Shown here one piece after another: positions 55,925 through 64,000 of a DNA stretch of 64,000 bases. The translations under genes and the position numbers were made by a program. The number at the start of each line of letters is the position of its first letter. Positions within the stretch are counted from its first letter, which is position 1. Below the pieces are notes generated by a model, which did no database searches, was not told the DNA's origin, and saw nothing but the letters and a program-made list of their open reading frames with translations. The DNA is from Brevundimonas subvibrioides ATCC 15264 (GTDB lineage: Bacteria; Pseudomonadota; Alphaproteobacteria; Caulobacterales; Caulobacteraceae): assembly GCF_000144605.1 (NCBI RefSeq), contig NC_014375.1, positions 1,922,001-1,986,000 on the forward strand, given 5' to 3'.

Positions 55925-58900
55925 CTAAGAGATGGATGTTTTCACGAGCTCGACCAGTTTGGGGGAGAGCACGCTGTGTTCGACCTCGCCACGTAGCAGA
56001 CTGTAGACGATCTCGAGGACGCCGTAGCCGAGAAGAACCTGAAGCGATCCGCCTCGGCCCTGGCCCACGGTCAAGCCCTCGACGAAATCCTCTGCGATGA
56101 AGACCGCCGTTGGCGCGGGCGGCTCCAATGCCGGATCTGTCTGCCGCGAGACCATGCTCGAACGCTCGCCGATCGCGTCACGCACGGGCTGGGCGATGTC
56201 GTTCGGCGCCTCGGCGAGGTCCACCACATAGATGCAGAGCTCCGGTCGCGGCTTCAGAGTGCCGAAGACCTTCTTTCGCAGCTCGCCCTCGAACCCCTTG
56301 AGGAAGAAGGCCAAGGCCATTGCCGCGAATGTGATCTCAGGCTGCTCGTCCATGGCTGTGATCGACAGGATCACCGGCTCCGCCATCTCGAGTTCGACAA
56401 CCCAGTGCAGGCCGGCGTCCGGGATCGAGCGGTGGTGCAAACCCGGGACGACGTCGCTCACCGCTTCGGCGATTATGGTAAGGTCGGCGGCGGTCAGCAT
56501 TTCAGCGCCGACGGCGGCGACCGTCATCGACGGATACAGGATTTGCCAAGGCTCCGGCGCGGCGGAGGGCCGGAAGGCGTTCACGATGGCCTCGACTTGG
56601 CGGATGAAGAGGTTGCGCCGGACCGGAGGGGGAAGTTCCTCGAACATGGCGCGCATATGGGCACCGTAGAAGGGCAGTGCGATCGCCGCAGGGATCGCCG
56701 GCATGACGTCCGACAAGGTGCTGAACATGCGCGCCGTCAGCGCACCGTCGCTCTTTGACTCCGGGGCCAGCCCGAACACCCGGCGAATACCGCAGATGTA
56801 CGCGTCGGGATCGTCATCGATGGTGTTCCAGAGCGCCGTCATGAAAACGCCTTCAAGCCGGCCCCATCGCTGCAGCGTGACGATGATCTCTGCCGCCTCG
56901 AACTGGGCTTCGGCTGCCTCCATTCGTCGTCCCTGAGCGAGCAAGGCGTCGCCCAGGGCCTCAAGCGCGCGCGAAAGGTGGTCGCGCGCGACCGTGCCCC
57001 TGACCAGATCGACCGCGTGGCGCGCGCTCTCTTCGGCGAGCACCGCCGCATCCTTCGGACGCCCCTCGTCGTCGGGCCATTCGTTGTAAATCTGCGCCCT
57101 CAGGTAGGAGGCGTGCGCCTCAAGGTCAGGCCGTCCACAACTCCGCGCGTTCCCGGCCGCGGCCTCATAGTCGCCGATGGCGCCCGGGTAGTCATCGAGA
57201 TCAGATTTGACGTTCGCCTTGCTCGTCTGGTTCACGGCTATCAACGTGCGGTCGCCCAGAGCTTCGCCGATGGAGATCGCCTCTTCTGCGCGCTCGAGGG
57301 CCTCCGCCGTCTGACCGGATCGGCGCAGCTTCCGCACCAGTAGATTGCAGAGCCAAGCACGGTGTCGTTGGCGCGCGCTCGGATCGACGTTCGCGCTAAG
57401 TCCGCGAACGATCGCGTCGGCCTCCTCCTCACGATCGGCCTGCATGAGGATCGCCGCTGCGAGGTTTCGGCTCGCAATCTCCACGCCGTAGGCATCTCCT
57501 AGGTCACGGAACGTGTCGCGGGCGTAGCGGGCGTACGCTTCCGCGGCCGGGTAGTCTTGGGTACCCATGAAGATGACGCACAACTCCGTCGCCGTCCGTC
57601 CGGCGACCGACAGATTGCCCTTGGCCTTCGCTGTCTCGTGCAGCGCTTGGATGGCCTCCACCACGCTTGGCGACAGCGTGCGGCGTGCATCGAATCCCAA
57701 GCGGGTTTCCCGCACGCGCAGCGCCGTATTCTCATCCATGGTCTCGGCCAGCCGCTCGGCGTCTTCCAGCTGCGTCCTGGCTAGGTCTAGATCGCCGATC
57801 GCCTCCGCCGTCTGGGATAGAGCGAGCGCCCAATAAAGAGCCTCGGACCGGTCGGCGTGGCCGAGGGCGCGTTCTCTCAGCTTGAGCTGGAGCGCCAGCG
57901 ACGTCTTTTGATCTCCCGACCGGCCCGCTTCGTAGGCTGCGGCCTCCAGCAACTCGCCATCCGGATCTCCGCCGATCGGGTCGAGCACCTCGAACGCCCG
58001 CACCATGGCGCCGCCATCCGCCAGCTGGCGACCGAGGCGGGTCGCCGCGAAGCGGTAGCGCTGTTGGCTCGCCTGGACGAGCGCAAGAAGTTCTCGTCGA
58101 ACCTCGTCGTGGACGACCACGTAGCCCATCGACGTATCTGCGACCAAAGCGGAGATCCGCGCCATTTCGTCGGCCAGCTCATCCGGCCGGCATGAAGGAT
58201 CCGCCCGGAGCTCCAGGAGCTGTTCGAGGGTCAGGGGAAAGCCCGCGATAACGACGTAGGATAGCAACTCGCGCGCGGTCGGCTCCAGCGACGTGAAAGC
58301 CTGCGTGGCCGTCGCCGATTCAAACGCGAGTTGTCTTATGCGAAGCGGCTGGCCGTGAGCAGATTGAAGCGCGCCTGAGCGAACCAGGGCTCTAAACCGG
58401 GCCGGTCCAAGCCAATCCCGAATCTGCTCGTCGGACAGAGAACCCATCTCGACGATCGAGGTGGCCTCGGCGAGGTATGGCTCGCGGGACGCCAACACGA
58501 GGCGGGGGCCAAGTTCAGTGAGTTCGGGCGGGATGGCCTCCAACAGAATTTGGGCGTCCTTGGGATCGTCCACGAGGACTGTCGCCGTCCCGCCGGCGCG
58601 CCAGCCATCAGAAAATGCGTCCCGCGCGCCGTCTAGCGTCGCGAACTGCAAGGCATCGCCGGCCACACGGCCTGCAAACAGATTGGCGAGAACGCCAAAC
58701 AGCTCCTTCGGACTCAGATAAGTGGCGTTGACGAGGGCGCTGTTGGACTGACTGGCGTACTCGGCCAAGGCCACGCTCTTCCCGCTCCCCGCCGGTCCGA
58801 CCAGTTGAACAACGCGGGCGGTCGAGAGACCTTGTGAGATTGCCGACATGACATTGGGGCGCGGCACCAGACCGCCCGCCAGATTCCGCGGTCCGGATTT

Positions 58901-59428
58901 CGCGCGCGAGGTTTCCAAGAGGGCGGCGTCCTGCGTCGAGGTGTCCAGGAACCGCTGCGTGACTAGGGCGGTGAGATCGTCGCGGATCCGGTCCGCGAGT
59001 TCGTCAGCCTCTTCATAAAACGAGACTGTCAGGTCGCCGGCGAGGATATCCTGCACGAGGGCGGTGAGTTCTGCGGTGCGGGCGCTACCGTCTTTCCTGA
59101 CATAGGCGAGAACGGGTTTTCCCCACTGCCGCGCGTGTCGATACTCGTCTTCAAGGCCTGAAACGGTCATTCCGCCCTGCTCGTCGATCCAGCCGTAGCT
59201 GTCTCGATAGATGGCGACGACGATCTGAGAGCTCCGCAGGCGGGAGAGGTACAGATCGCGGGGCGGATGGGCCCGTGCCCCGAGATGCTCGAAAAGGATG
59301 GGCTCGTTGTTGGTGGCCTGAACGCCCGCACGCGCCGCCAAGCGTTCGGCCGCGCATTCCGTGATGGTCGAACTGATGAAGACCTTGAGCCGATCTTGGT
59401 CGGAAAGGGTCGTGACGGGATCAGGCAT
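55925..59428 (-). CDS. DUF4062 - P-loop NTPase - TPR protein (defence-like)
   Basis: A 1167-residue multidomain protein. DUF4062 covers about residues 13-110 (KVFISSTITECAAER then YGWIDEQGGMTVSGLEDEY). The P-loop GPAGSGKS is at 211-218, with a Walker B-like LVDDPK near 286 and an LVLASRE sensor strand near 310, the layout of STAND-type ATPases. From about residue 430 to 900 the sequence is helical with TPR-like repeats (EAYARYARDTFRDLGDAYG, ALERAEEAISIGEALGD). The last 270 residues are a separate globular region I do not recognise. No membrane segment is seen. It overlaps the preceding gene by 8 bases. By analogy it is a sensor-effector of an abortive-infection system; not proven. Confidence 0.8.
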   Translation of the reverse strand: MPDPVTTLSDQDRLKVFISSTITECAAERLAARAGVQATNNEPILFEHLGARAHPPRDLYLSRLRSSQIVVAIYRDSYGWIDEQGGMTVSGLEDEYRHARQWGKPVLAYVRKDGSARTAELTALVQDILAGDLTVSFYEEADELADRIRDDLTALVTQRFLDTSTQDAALLETSRAKSGPRNLAGGLVPRPNVMSAISQGLSTARVVQLVGPAGSGKSVALAEYASQSNSALVNATYLSPKELFGVLANLFAGRVAGDALQFATLDGARDAFSDGWRAGGTATVLVDDPKDAQILLEAIPPELTELGPRLVLASREPYLAEATSIVEMGSLSDEQIRDWLGPARFRALVRSGALQSAHGQPLRIRQLAFESATATQAFTSLEPTARELLSYVVIAGFPLTLEQLLELRADPSCRPDELADEMARISALVADTSMGYVVVHDEVRRELLALVQASQQRYRFAATRLGRQLADGGAMVRAFEVLDPIGGDPDGELLEAAAYEAGRSGDQKTSLALQLKLRERALGHADRSEALYWALALSQTAEAIGDLDLARTQLEDAERLAETMDENTALRVRETRLGFDARRTLSPSVVEAIQALHETAKAKGNLSVAGRTATELCVIFMGTQDYPAAEAYARYARDTFRDLGDAYGVEIASRNLAAAILMQADREEEADAIVRGLSANVDPSARQRHRAWLCNLLVRKLRRSGQTAEALERAEEAISIGEALGDRTLIAVNQTSKANVKSDLDDYPGAIGDYEAAAGNARSCGRPDLEAHASYLRAQIYNEWPDDEGRPKDAAVLAEESARHAVDLVRGTVARDHLSRALEALGDALLAQGRRMEAAEAQFEAAEIIVTLQRWGRLEGVFMTALWNTIDDDPDAYICGIRRVFGLAPESKSDGALTARMFSTLSDVMPAIPAAIALPFYGAHMRAMFEELPPPVRRNLFIRQVEAIVNAFRPSAAPEPWQILYPSMTVAAVGAEMLTAADLTIIAEAVSDVVPGLHHRSIPDAGLHWVVELEMAEPVILSITAMDEQPEITFAAMALAFFLKGFEGELRKKVFGTLKPRPELCIYVVDLAEAPNDIAQPVRDAIGERSSMVSRQTDPALEPPAPTAVFIAEDFVEGLTVGQGRGGSLQVLLGYGVLEIVYSLLRGEVEHSVLSPKLVELVKTSIS

Positions 59429-60566
59429 CGATCAGACGCCTCCGCCGCAGTTCACCAAGCGTCGCCGCCACCCCGTCCCGCTTCGGTTGGTGGCCGAAAA
59501 TGCGCAGGAGATCACGTCCATCTAAATCGATCTGGCGCTCGAGAATTTCGGGCGCGATCGTAAACTGGCTGAGCTCTCCGTCGGCGAACTCCACATGGTT
59601 GAACGCGCCTTCGATAACTGCGCGCTTCAGCGACTTGCTCTCCAGCGGGGCATAGTGATCCTCGCCGCACATCTTGCGGCTCAAAACGACGTTGGCGATG
59701 GCCTGATCCACTTGCCACCGCTGGATGCCCAACGGCGCGAGCTGTTCCATCATCCCCGCGGTCAGGCCGGTCCTGTCGGCGCGGCGACGCGAAACAGTGA
59801 AGAGCGAGGCCAACACCTGCTCCCTCTTCGCCTTGATACGTTTGATGTCCGGACGTCCGGGTGCCTCTTCGCCGCTTGAACGCTTGGCACGCCTTGGTTT
59901 GCCGTCGCGTTTGAAGGTGGCGAGCATGACGGCCGCCTGCGATCCCGCCTCGACCGAATCCTCGTCCGAAAACGTACATTGAAACTTGAGGAGCGACAGG
60001 CGCTGCTCAAGGAGATCCATCTGCGTGTCGTGCGGCCGGCGTTGATCCGGCGGAGATCCGCGCCAGACCGCCGCGCTCAGGATGAACGGCGCGAACATCG
60101 CCTCGTGATATTGCTCGAAGCGCCGCAGAAAAGGGTCGGTCGTATCGAGCGTCTTGATCCAGGTCGGCGCAAAATAGAGAGGATCGAGGAGCAGGTCGGC
60201 GGTCTGGGTTCGCGCCGCGAGGCGGCGTGGTTCCGGCGATAGTCCAAGTAGCCATCCGCCGCTCTTCATGAAGACAACGGTCATCTCGACCGCGTCGCCA
60301 TCAACGCCGTCGCCCCAAGACCTCAACTCGGACATCGCTGCACGAAGCGGCGCCTCGTGACGCGCGAGAAGAGTCACCACCGGGATAGCGGCACCCACCT
60401 CAGCCGAACGGACGAAACCGTAGGAGCAGCCGCCGACCTCGGCCTCTGCGAAATGAACTAGATGTTCGAAACCCGACTCGACGAAGGACGTGAGCGGTTG
60501 GCCGAAGTCAAAGCCCTTTCCCCCGCCCGACGACGTCTGAGATCCGGATTTCCTGCTCTTACCCAT
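59421..60566 (-). CDS. Protein of unknown family coupled to the DUF4062 gene
   Basis: A 381-residue soluble protein that I do not recognise. A Ser/Gly/Lys-rich N-terminus precedes a compact domain (about residues 25-205) containing EMTVVFMKSGGWLLGLSPEP and PFLRRFEQYHEAMFAPFIL. A Lys/Arg-rich linker (about 225-260) follows, then a C-terminal part with winged-helix-like patterns (APLGIQRWQVDQAIANVVLSR, LLRIFGHQPKRDGVAATLGE). The linker and C-terminus suggest nucleic-acid binding. Its 3' end overlaps the DUF4062 gene by 8 bases, so it is translated just before it. No ribosome site is seen at its ATG. Confidence 0.7.
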   Translation of the reverse strand: MGKSRKSGSQTSSGGGKGFDFGQPLTSFVESGFEHLVHFAEAEVGGCSYGFVRSAEVGAAIPVVTLLARHEAPLRAAMSELRSWGDGVDGDAVEMTVVFMKSGGWLLGLSPEPRRLAARTQTADLLLDPLYFAPTWIKTLDTTDPFLRRFEQYHEAMFAPFILSAAVWRGSPPDQRRPHDTQMDLLEQRLSLLKFQCTFSDEDSVEAGSQAAVMLATFKRDGKPRRAKRSSGEEAPGRPDIKRIKAKREQVLASLFTVSRRRADRTGLTAGMMEQLAPLGIQRWQVDQAIANVVLSRKMCGEDHYAPLESKSLKRAVIEGAFNHVEFADGELSQFTIAPEILERQIDLDGRDLLRIFGHQPKRDGVAATLGELRRRRLIDA

Positions 60567-60774
60567 ATGACAGTCGCACCAAGGGCGATTCTCGCTTGAA
60601 GTGAGGCCTAGGGTTGCATGATTCGATTCGTTCGACGGTCGGGCGGAAACGTCAGCTTAAAGGCAGATCCCAGTACGCGAACCCCGGTCGATGCATTGTT
60701 GCTGAACGAGGTCAATAGCACCTGCCGGAGCATCGAAATCTCATTTGGTTCTCAGTTGAGCTAAGATCCATCGC
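60567..60774. promoter_or_regulatory. Shared divergent promoter region of the defence-like units
   Basis: This 208-base spacer separates the starts of the minus-strand unknown gene and the plus-strand SIR2 gene, so promoters in both directions must lie here. TAAGAT at 60762-60767 is a possible -10 only 7 bases ahead of the SIR2 ATG, which would make a nearly leaderless transcript; no good -35 pairs with it. Neither start codon has a clear ribosome-binding site. No inverted repeat stands out. Confidence 0.4.
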
Positions 60775-63700
60775 ATGAAGTTCTTCGCTGACGGTCCAGA
60801 CATTCCGGATGACCTGCTAATCGCTCGCGACTTGGGGGACGTCGTATTCTTTTGCGGAGCAGGCGTATCGCTGGCGCGCGCGAACCTCCCCGACTTCCCT
60901 GGGCTTTTGCGGCAGGTCATTGAGGGACTCGGCGCGGCTCAGAATAGCCCTGCGCGGGACGAGGCCCTGTCAGTTGATCGACGCTTCCGGTTGTTGGAAC
61001 GGGAATTCGAGACCAGTGAAGTGCGTGAAGCCGTAGCCGGTCGGCTTGTTGTCGACCCTCTGGTGGATCTGACAGCGCATAGAACACTTCTGGATCTAGC
61101 CAGGTCGAACACGGGCGTCGTGCGGTTGGTCACCACCAACTTCGACAGTCTGTTTGAGCTCGCCGATCCGACATTGGCGTGGTCCGCACCGCCCAGGTTG
61201 CCCGATCCGCACAATGACACCGATTTCAGCGGCGTGGTGCACATCCACGGACGTAGCGACGCCGTGAACGGCGTTGCGCCTGAGCTGGTTCTGTCCAGCG
61301 CCGATTTCGGACGTGCCTATCTGTCCGACGGCTGGGCTACACGGTTCATCCGCCGACTGCTGGAGCGGTTCCAGGTCGTCTTTGTGGGCTATTCCGCCGA
61401 AGATCCGCCGGTCCAATACCTGCTGGAGGCTCTCGACCTGCCGGCTGGCGGACGAAAAAAGCTGTACACCTTCGAGAACGCCGAGAACGGAGACGCCATC
61501 GGGCTCTGGGAACACAAGGGTGTCGAAGCGATCCCCTACACCGGGGACTACGCGACTCTATGGAACACGCTTGAGACGTGGGCCGACCGGGCTCGCGACC
61601 CCGCAGGATGGGTTCGCGCTCTGCTCGCGACTGCGGCTCAGGGACCAGAAACGCTCACGCCGCATCAACGGGGCCAAGTGGCTCACCTGGTCAGTACGCG
61701 AGAAGGGGCCAAGAGCATCGTGACCGCTGAGGCGCTTCTGCCCTCCGCTTGGCTAAACGTCTTTGATCCCACGGGCCGGTATGCGACGCCTGAAGGCCGG
61801 TATGGTGATCCGACGGCCCCTCGGTTCGATCCGTTCTCGGTTTTTGGCCTAGACTCCGACCTTGTTCCCCCGCCGCCGGATCCGGAGAATTGGCTCCAGA
61901 ATCGAGAGCCCCCCGCCGACGCCTGGGACGGATTTGCGACAACTCGCGCGGACCGAACCGACCCGGACGCGCAAGCTCTGGCGGGGGTCACGGCCGACCG
62001 ACCCTGCCCGTTGCCGCCGCGTCTCGGACAACTCAGCGTCTGGATTCGCAACATCGCCCATCAACCCGGCACTCTGGCTTGGGCCGCACGCCAGGGACGC
62101 CTGCATCCCGACATTGAAGACGGCATCGACTGGAGGCTGCGGACACAGACCGCAAATTTCACCCCTGCGTTGCGCGAGGGCTGGCGAGCGCTGTTCCGGA
62201 CATCGCGGCGGGGTCGGAACGATGTTGACCGCGCCGAATATGAGTTGCGGGCTCTGGTCGCCGCCGACGGCTGGTCTCAAACCCTCGTCCGAGCCTGGGT
62301 TCATCTGTTTTGTCCACGGCTCACCGCAGATCCCGCCGTCGAGGTAGGTCGCGCGCCGCTCGAAATTGAGCGAGTGGGCGACGTTCTCAGGCTCGATGTC
62401 GACTATCCACGACCTCATGAGACGCATGCCCCACCGGACGAGTTCGTTCCCTATGCGGCTGAGTGTTTCCGGACCAACCTTGACCTGGCCGTGGCGCTGG
62501 AGCGTGAGGTGCGGGGCCGAGAAGGCCTGTACCTGACCACCAGTCGAACGGATGACGGCGGCCTGGTGGACGATGACGCGTTCGGCGTCACGGGGGTGCT
62601 GGTCACCTTCCAGCGGCTATTCCAGAGGCTGGTTCATATCGATCGCGATCGCGCGCGGACGCAGGCCGGCAGCTGGCCGATTGACGACCATCTGTTCGGT
62701 CGCCTGCGGATATGGGCGGCGGGCCTGCCCGGCCTTCTAGCCGGCGATGAGGCGGCGGATGCGTTCCTGGGTCTGGGCGAGCGAATATTCTGGAGTTCCG
62801 AGCATCAACGCGACCTTCTGTTCGCCTTGCGTGACCGATGGCCGGACATACCACCAGAGCGCCGCACCCGACTGGAGCAGCGAATTCTGACGGGGGCCTT
62901 CCCCTATGGAGGCGAGATGGAGGCCGATCGCCAAGATGAATACGCCGCCTATGACCAGCTGAACCGGATCGCCTGGTTGTCAGCGGCTGGAGTCGCGTTC
63001 AGCTTTGATGCTGACGCGGAGATCGCACAGCGCCGCCTCATCGATACCGACTGGCGGCCGGAAGCGGCGGCGGAGGCTGCGGCATCAAATGCACCCGAGG
63101 TCTACAGCATTGCTACAGACACCGATCCCTCCCCCTTGGCGGCTCTTCCGCTCAAGGATTTGTTCAATGCCGCTGAGGAGGCGGCCCGCCCGCAAATACG
63201 CGACCGTGTCCGCCGCCAACCCTTTGCGGGTCTGTCCGCTTCCGATCCTGGCCGAGCTCTGGCGGCGCTCACGTTGGCGGGCAGGCTGGGCGGAGCGCCG
63301 GATTGGGCTTGGAGCGATTTTCTGCGCAGCGACACACGCGCGAATGACCGAGACCGGTTGTTTGAGACCATCGCGCGTCGTTTGGTCCGCCTGCCGGAGG
63401 CTCGCCTTCTCGCCATCGCCTACCCGGTGTCGGAGTGGATGTCCGAGAATGCAGCGCGGCTCAATGCGGCGCCGGCGTTAGACGATGATCTTTGGCGGGC
63501 GTTGACGTCGGCGTTGCGCAACAATCCCGCCGATGCCGACGCTCGGCGCGTCGGGCGTTCATGGGCGGACGAGGCGCTGAACGCCCCGGCCGGGCGCCTC
63601 TTCCAGTTTCTAATGGCCGATCCGTCGAAGGACCAGTTGACCGCTGGCGACGGCCTTCCCGAACGTTGGGCTAGTCGGCTCGAAACCCTGTTGAACCTGC

Positions 63701-64000
63701 CGGGCGCGCTGGCGAGCCAGACCATGGTGATGGCGGCCTTCCAACTGACGTGGCTATTCCATGTTGATCCGGACTGGGCATCCACCCGGATACTACCGGC
63801 CATGGCGGCCGACAGCGCACTAGCGACGCCTTTCTGGGAAGGATTCCTGTGGGCGGAGCGGTCTCCCAGTGACGCTCTTCTGGTTCATATTAAAGAGCCG
63901 CTGCTTGCTCGAGCAAGGCTTACCGACCCGTCACGGCGAGACCGGATACTCGGCGGCATGTTGCTCGATGCCTGGGGGCGCGCACTGCATCCCGACCACA
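60775..64000 (+). CDS. Large SIR2-domain protein, partial at window end
   Basis: At least 1075 residues, still open at 64000. An N-terminal SIR2-like NAD-binding domain has CGAGVSLA (Gly28, Ala29, Gly30), TTNFDSLFE (Asn122, Asp124), HIHG (His156, His158), and VGYSAEDPP at 204-212; these are the residues that NAD-degrading defence sirtuins need. The remaining roughly 800 residues are a helical region without a domain I can name with certainty; its late section resembles DUF4020, known in SIR2-containing bacterial proteins, but I am unsure. ATA and CTA codons, rare in the chromosomal genes here, recur. Likely an NADase-type effector with a sensing C-terminus. Confidence 0.82.
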   Translation, partial: MKFFADGPDIPDDLLIARDLGDVVFFCGAGVSLARANLPDFPGLLRQVIEGLGAAQNSPARDEALSVDRRFRLLEREFETSEVREAVAGRLVVDPLVDLTAHRTLLDLARSNTGVVRLVTTNFDSLFELADPTLAWSAPPRLPDPHNDTDFSGVVHIHGRSDAVNGVAPELVLSSADFGRAYLSDGWATRFIRRLLERFQVVFVGYSAEDPPVQYLLEALDLPAGGRKKLYTFENAENGDAIGLWEHKGVEAIPYTGDYATLWNTLETWADRARDPAGWVRALLATAAQGPETLTPHQRGQVAHLVSTREGAKSIVTAEALLPSAWLNVFDPTGRYATPEGRYGDPTAPRFDPFSVFGLDSDLVPPPPDPENWLQNREPPADAWDGFATTRADRTDPDAQALAGVTADRPCPLPPRLGQLSVWIRNIAHQPGTLAWAARQGRLHPDIEDGIDWRLRTQTANFTPALREGWRALFRTSRRGRNDVDRAEYELRALVAADGWSQTLVRAWVHLFCPRLTADPAVEVGRAPLEIERVGDVLRLDVDYPRPHETHAPPDEFVPYAAECFRTNLDLAVALEREVRGREGLYLTTSRTDDGGLVDDDAFGVTGVLVTFQRLFQRLVHIDRDRARTQAGSWPIDDHLFGRLRIWAAGLPGLLAGDEAADAFLGLGERIFWSSEHQRDLLFALRDRWPDIPPERRTRLEQRILTGAFPYGGEMEADRQDEYAAYDQLNRIAWLSAAGVAFSFDADAEIAQRRLIDTDWRPEAAAEAAASNAPEVYSIATDTDPSPLAALPLKDLFNAAEEAARPQIRDRVRRQPFAGLSASDPGRALAALTLAGRLGGAPDWAWSDFLRSDTRANDRDRLFETIARRLVRLPEARLLAIAYPVSEWMSENAARLNAAPALDDDLWRALTSALRNNPADADARRVGRSWADEALNAPAGRLFQFLMADPSKDQLTAGDGLPERWASRLETLLNLPGALASQTMVMAAFQLTWLFHVDPDWASTRILPAMAADSALATPFWEGFLWAERSPSDALLVHIKEPLLARARLTDPSRRDRILGGMLLDAWGRALHPDH

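Noticed and set aside
61849..62427. A 192-codon minus-strand frame inside the SIR2 gene
   Set aside because: The SIR2 frame is open across it with consistent composition; the antisense product is Gly/Pro/Arg-rich noise.
48606..64000. A second copy of the tRNA-Ser 3' end as the far attachment site
   Set aside because: I looked for a repeat of the T-arm and acceptor sequence and saw none up to 64000, so the element's far end is outside the window or it does not use the tRNA as its core site.

Overview
The window is very GC-rich bacterial DNA whose core genes look like Caulobacterales, most likely Brevundimonas or a close relative. This rests on gene order and protein form recognised by eye, not on a search: nuo operon - birA - coaX - rnj - mce - DUF1467, a short alphaproteobacterial ProS next to lolC-lolD, the run pyrE-pdxJ-acpS-lepB-rnc-era with recO-parC beyond it, and a pyruvate dehydrogenase E1 beta subunit that carries its own lipoyl domain.

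Layout. Positions 1-11835 hold the distal nuo operon for respiratory complex I (nuoF, G, H, I, J, K, L, M, N). Two small predicted lipoprotein genes sit inside it, and three hairpins fill the nuoI-nuoJ spacer. Positions 11840-16695 carry birA, coaX, RNase J, an unknown membrane-anchored protein, methylmalonyl-CoA epimerase and a DUF1467 protein. Positions 16692-24820 carry a DUF2306 and a DUF2141 gene, then proS, lolC, lolD, pyrE, pdxJ, acpS, lepB and rnc, mostly with stop/start overlaps. era follows. A block at 25808-30139 (serine hydrolase, VOC protein, two SRPBCC proteins with an ArsR repressor, a flavodoxin-like oxidoreductase, an NTF2-like protein) separates era from recO. Then come recO, a hybrid histidine kinase, parC, lemA, an M48 protease and an FtsB-like gene. 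Positions 37007-43755 hold pdhA-pdhB-pdhC, a glutathione peroxidase, a DUF3667 protein and lpdA. Positions 43752-48535 carry a GNAT protein, then on the minus strand DUF3606, an MBL hydrolase, tatD, holB, tmk and an RlpA-like lipoprotein.

At 48606-48695 a tRNA-Ser(TGA) gene marks the edge of accessory DNA that runs to the window end. It begins with a cluster of CAGGGAA motifs, followed by a serine recombinase, DUF2924 and DUF3489 genes, a ParB-like/DNA methyltransferase fusion, a DUF5681 protein and a phage terminase large subunit. No portal, capsid or tail genes are visible, so this is a partial or decayed phage-like module. A decay zone (55133-55924) with an XRE-type remnant follows.

The last 8 kb is the most interesting part: two head-to-head transcription units that resemble an anti-phage defence locus. 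On the minus strand a 381-residue protein of unknown family is translationally coupled to a 1167-residue DUF4062 - P-loop NTPase - TPR protein. On the plus strand is a SIR2-domain protein of at least 1075 residues that runs off the window with its presumed NAD-binding residues intact. Whether the two units form one system cannot be decided from sequence alone.
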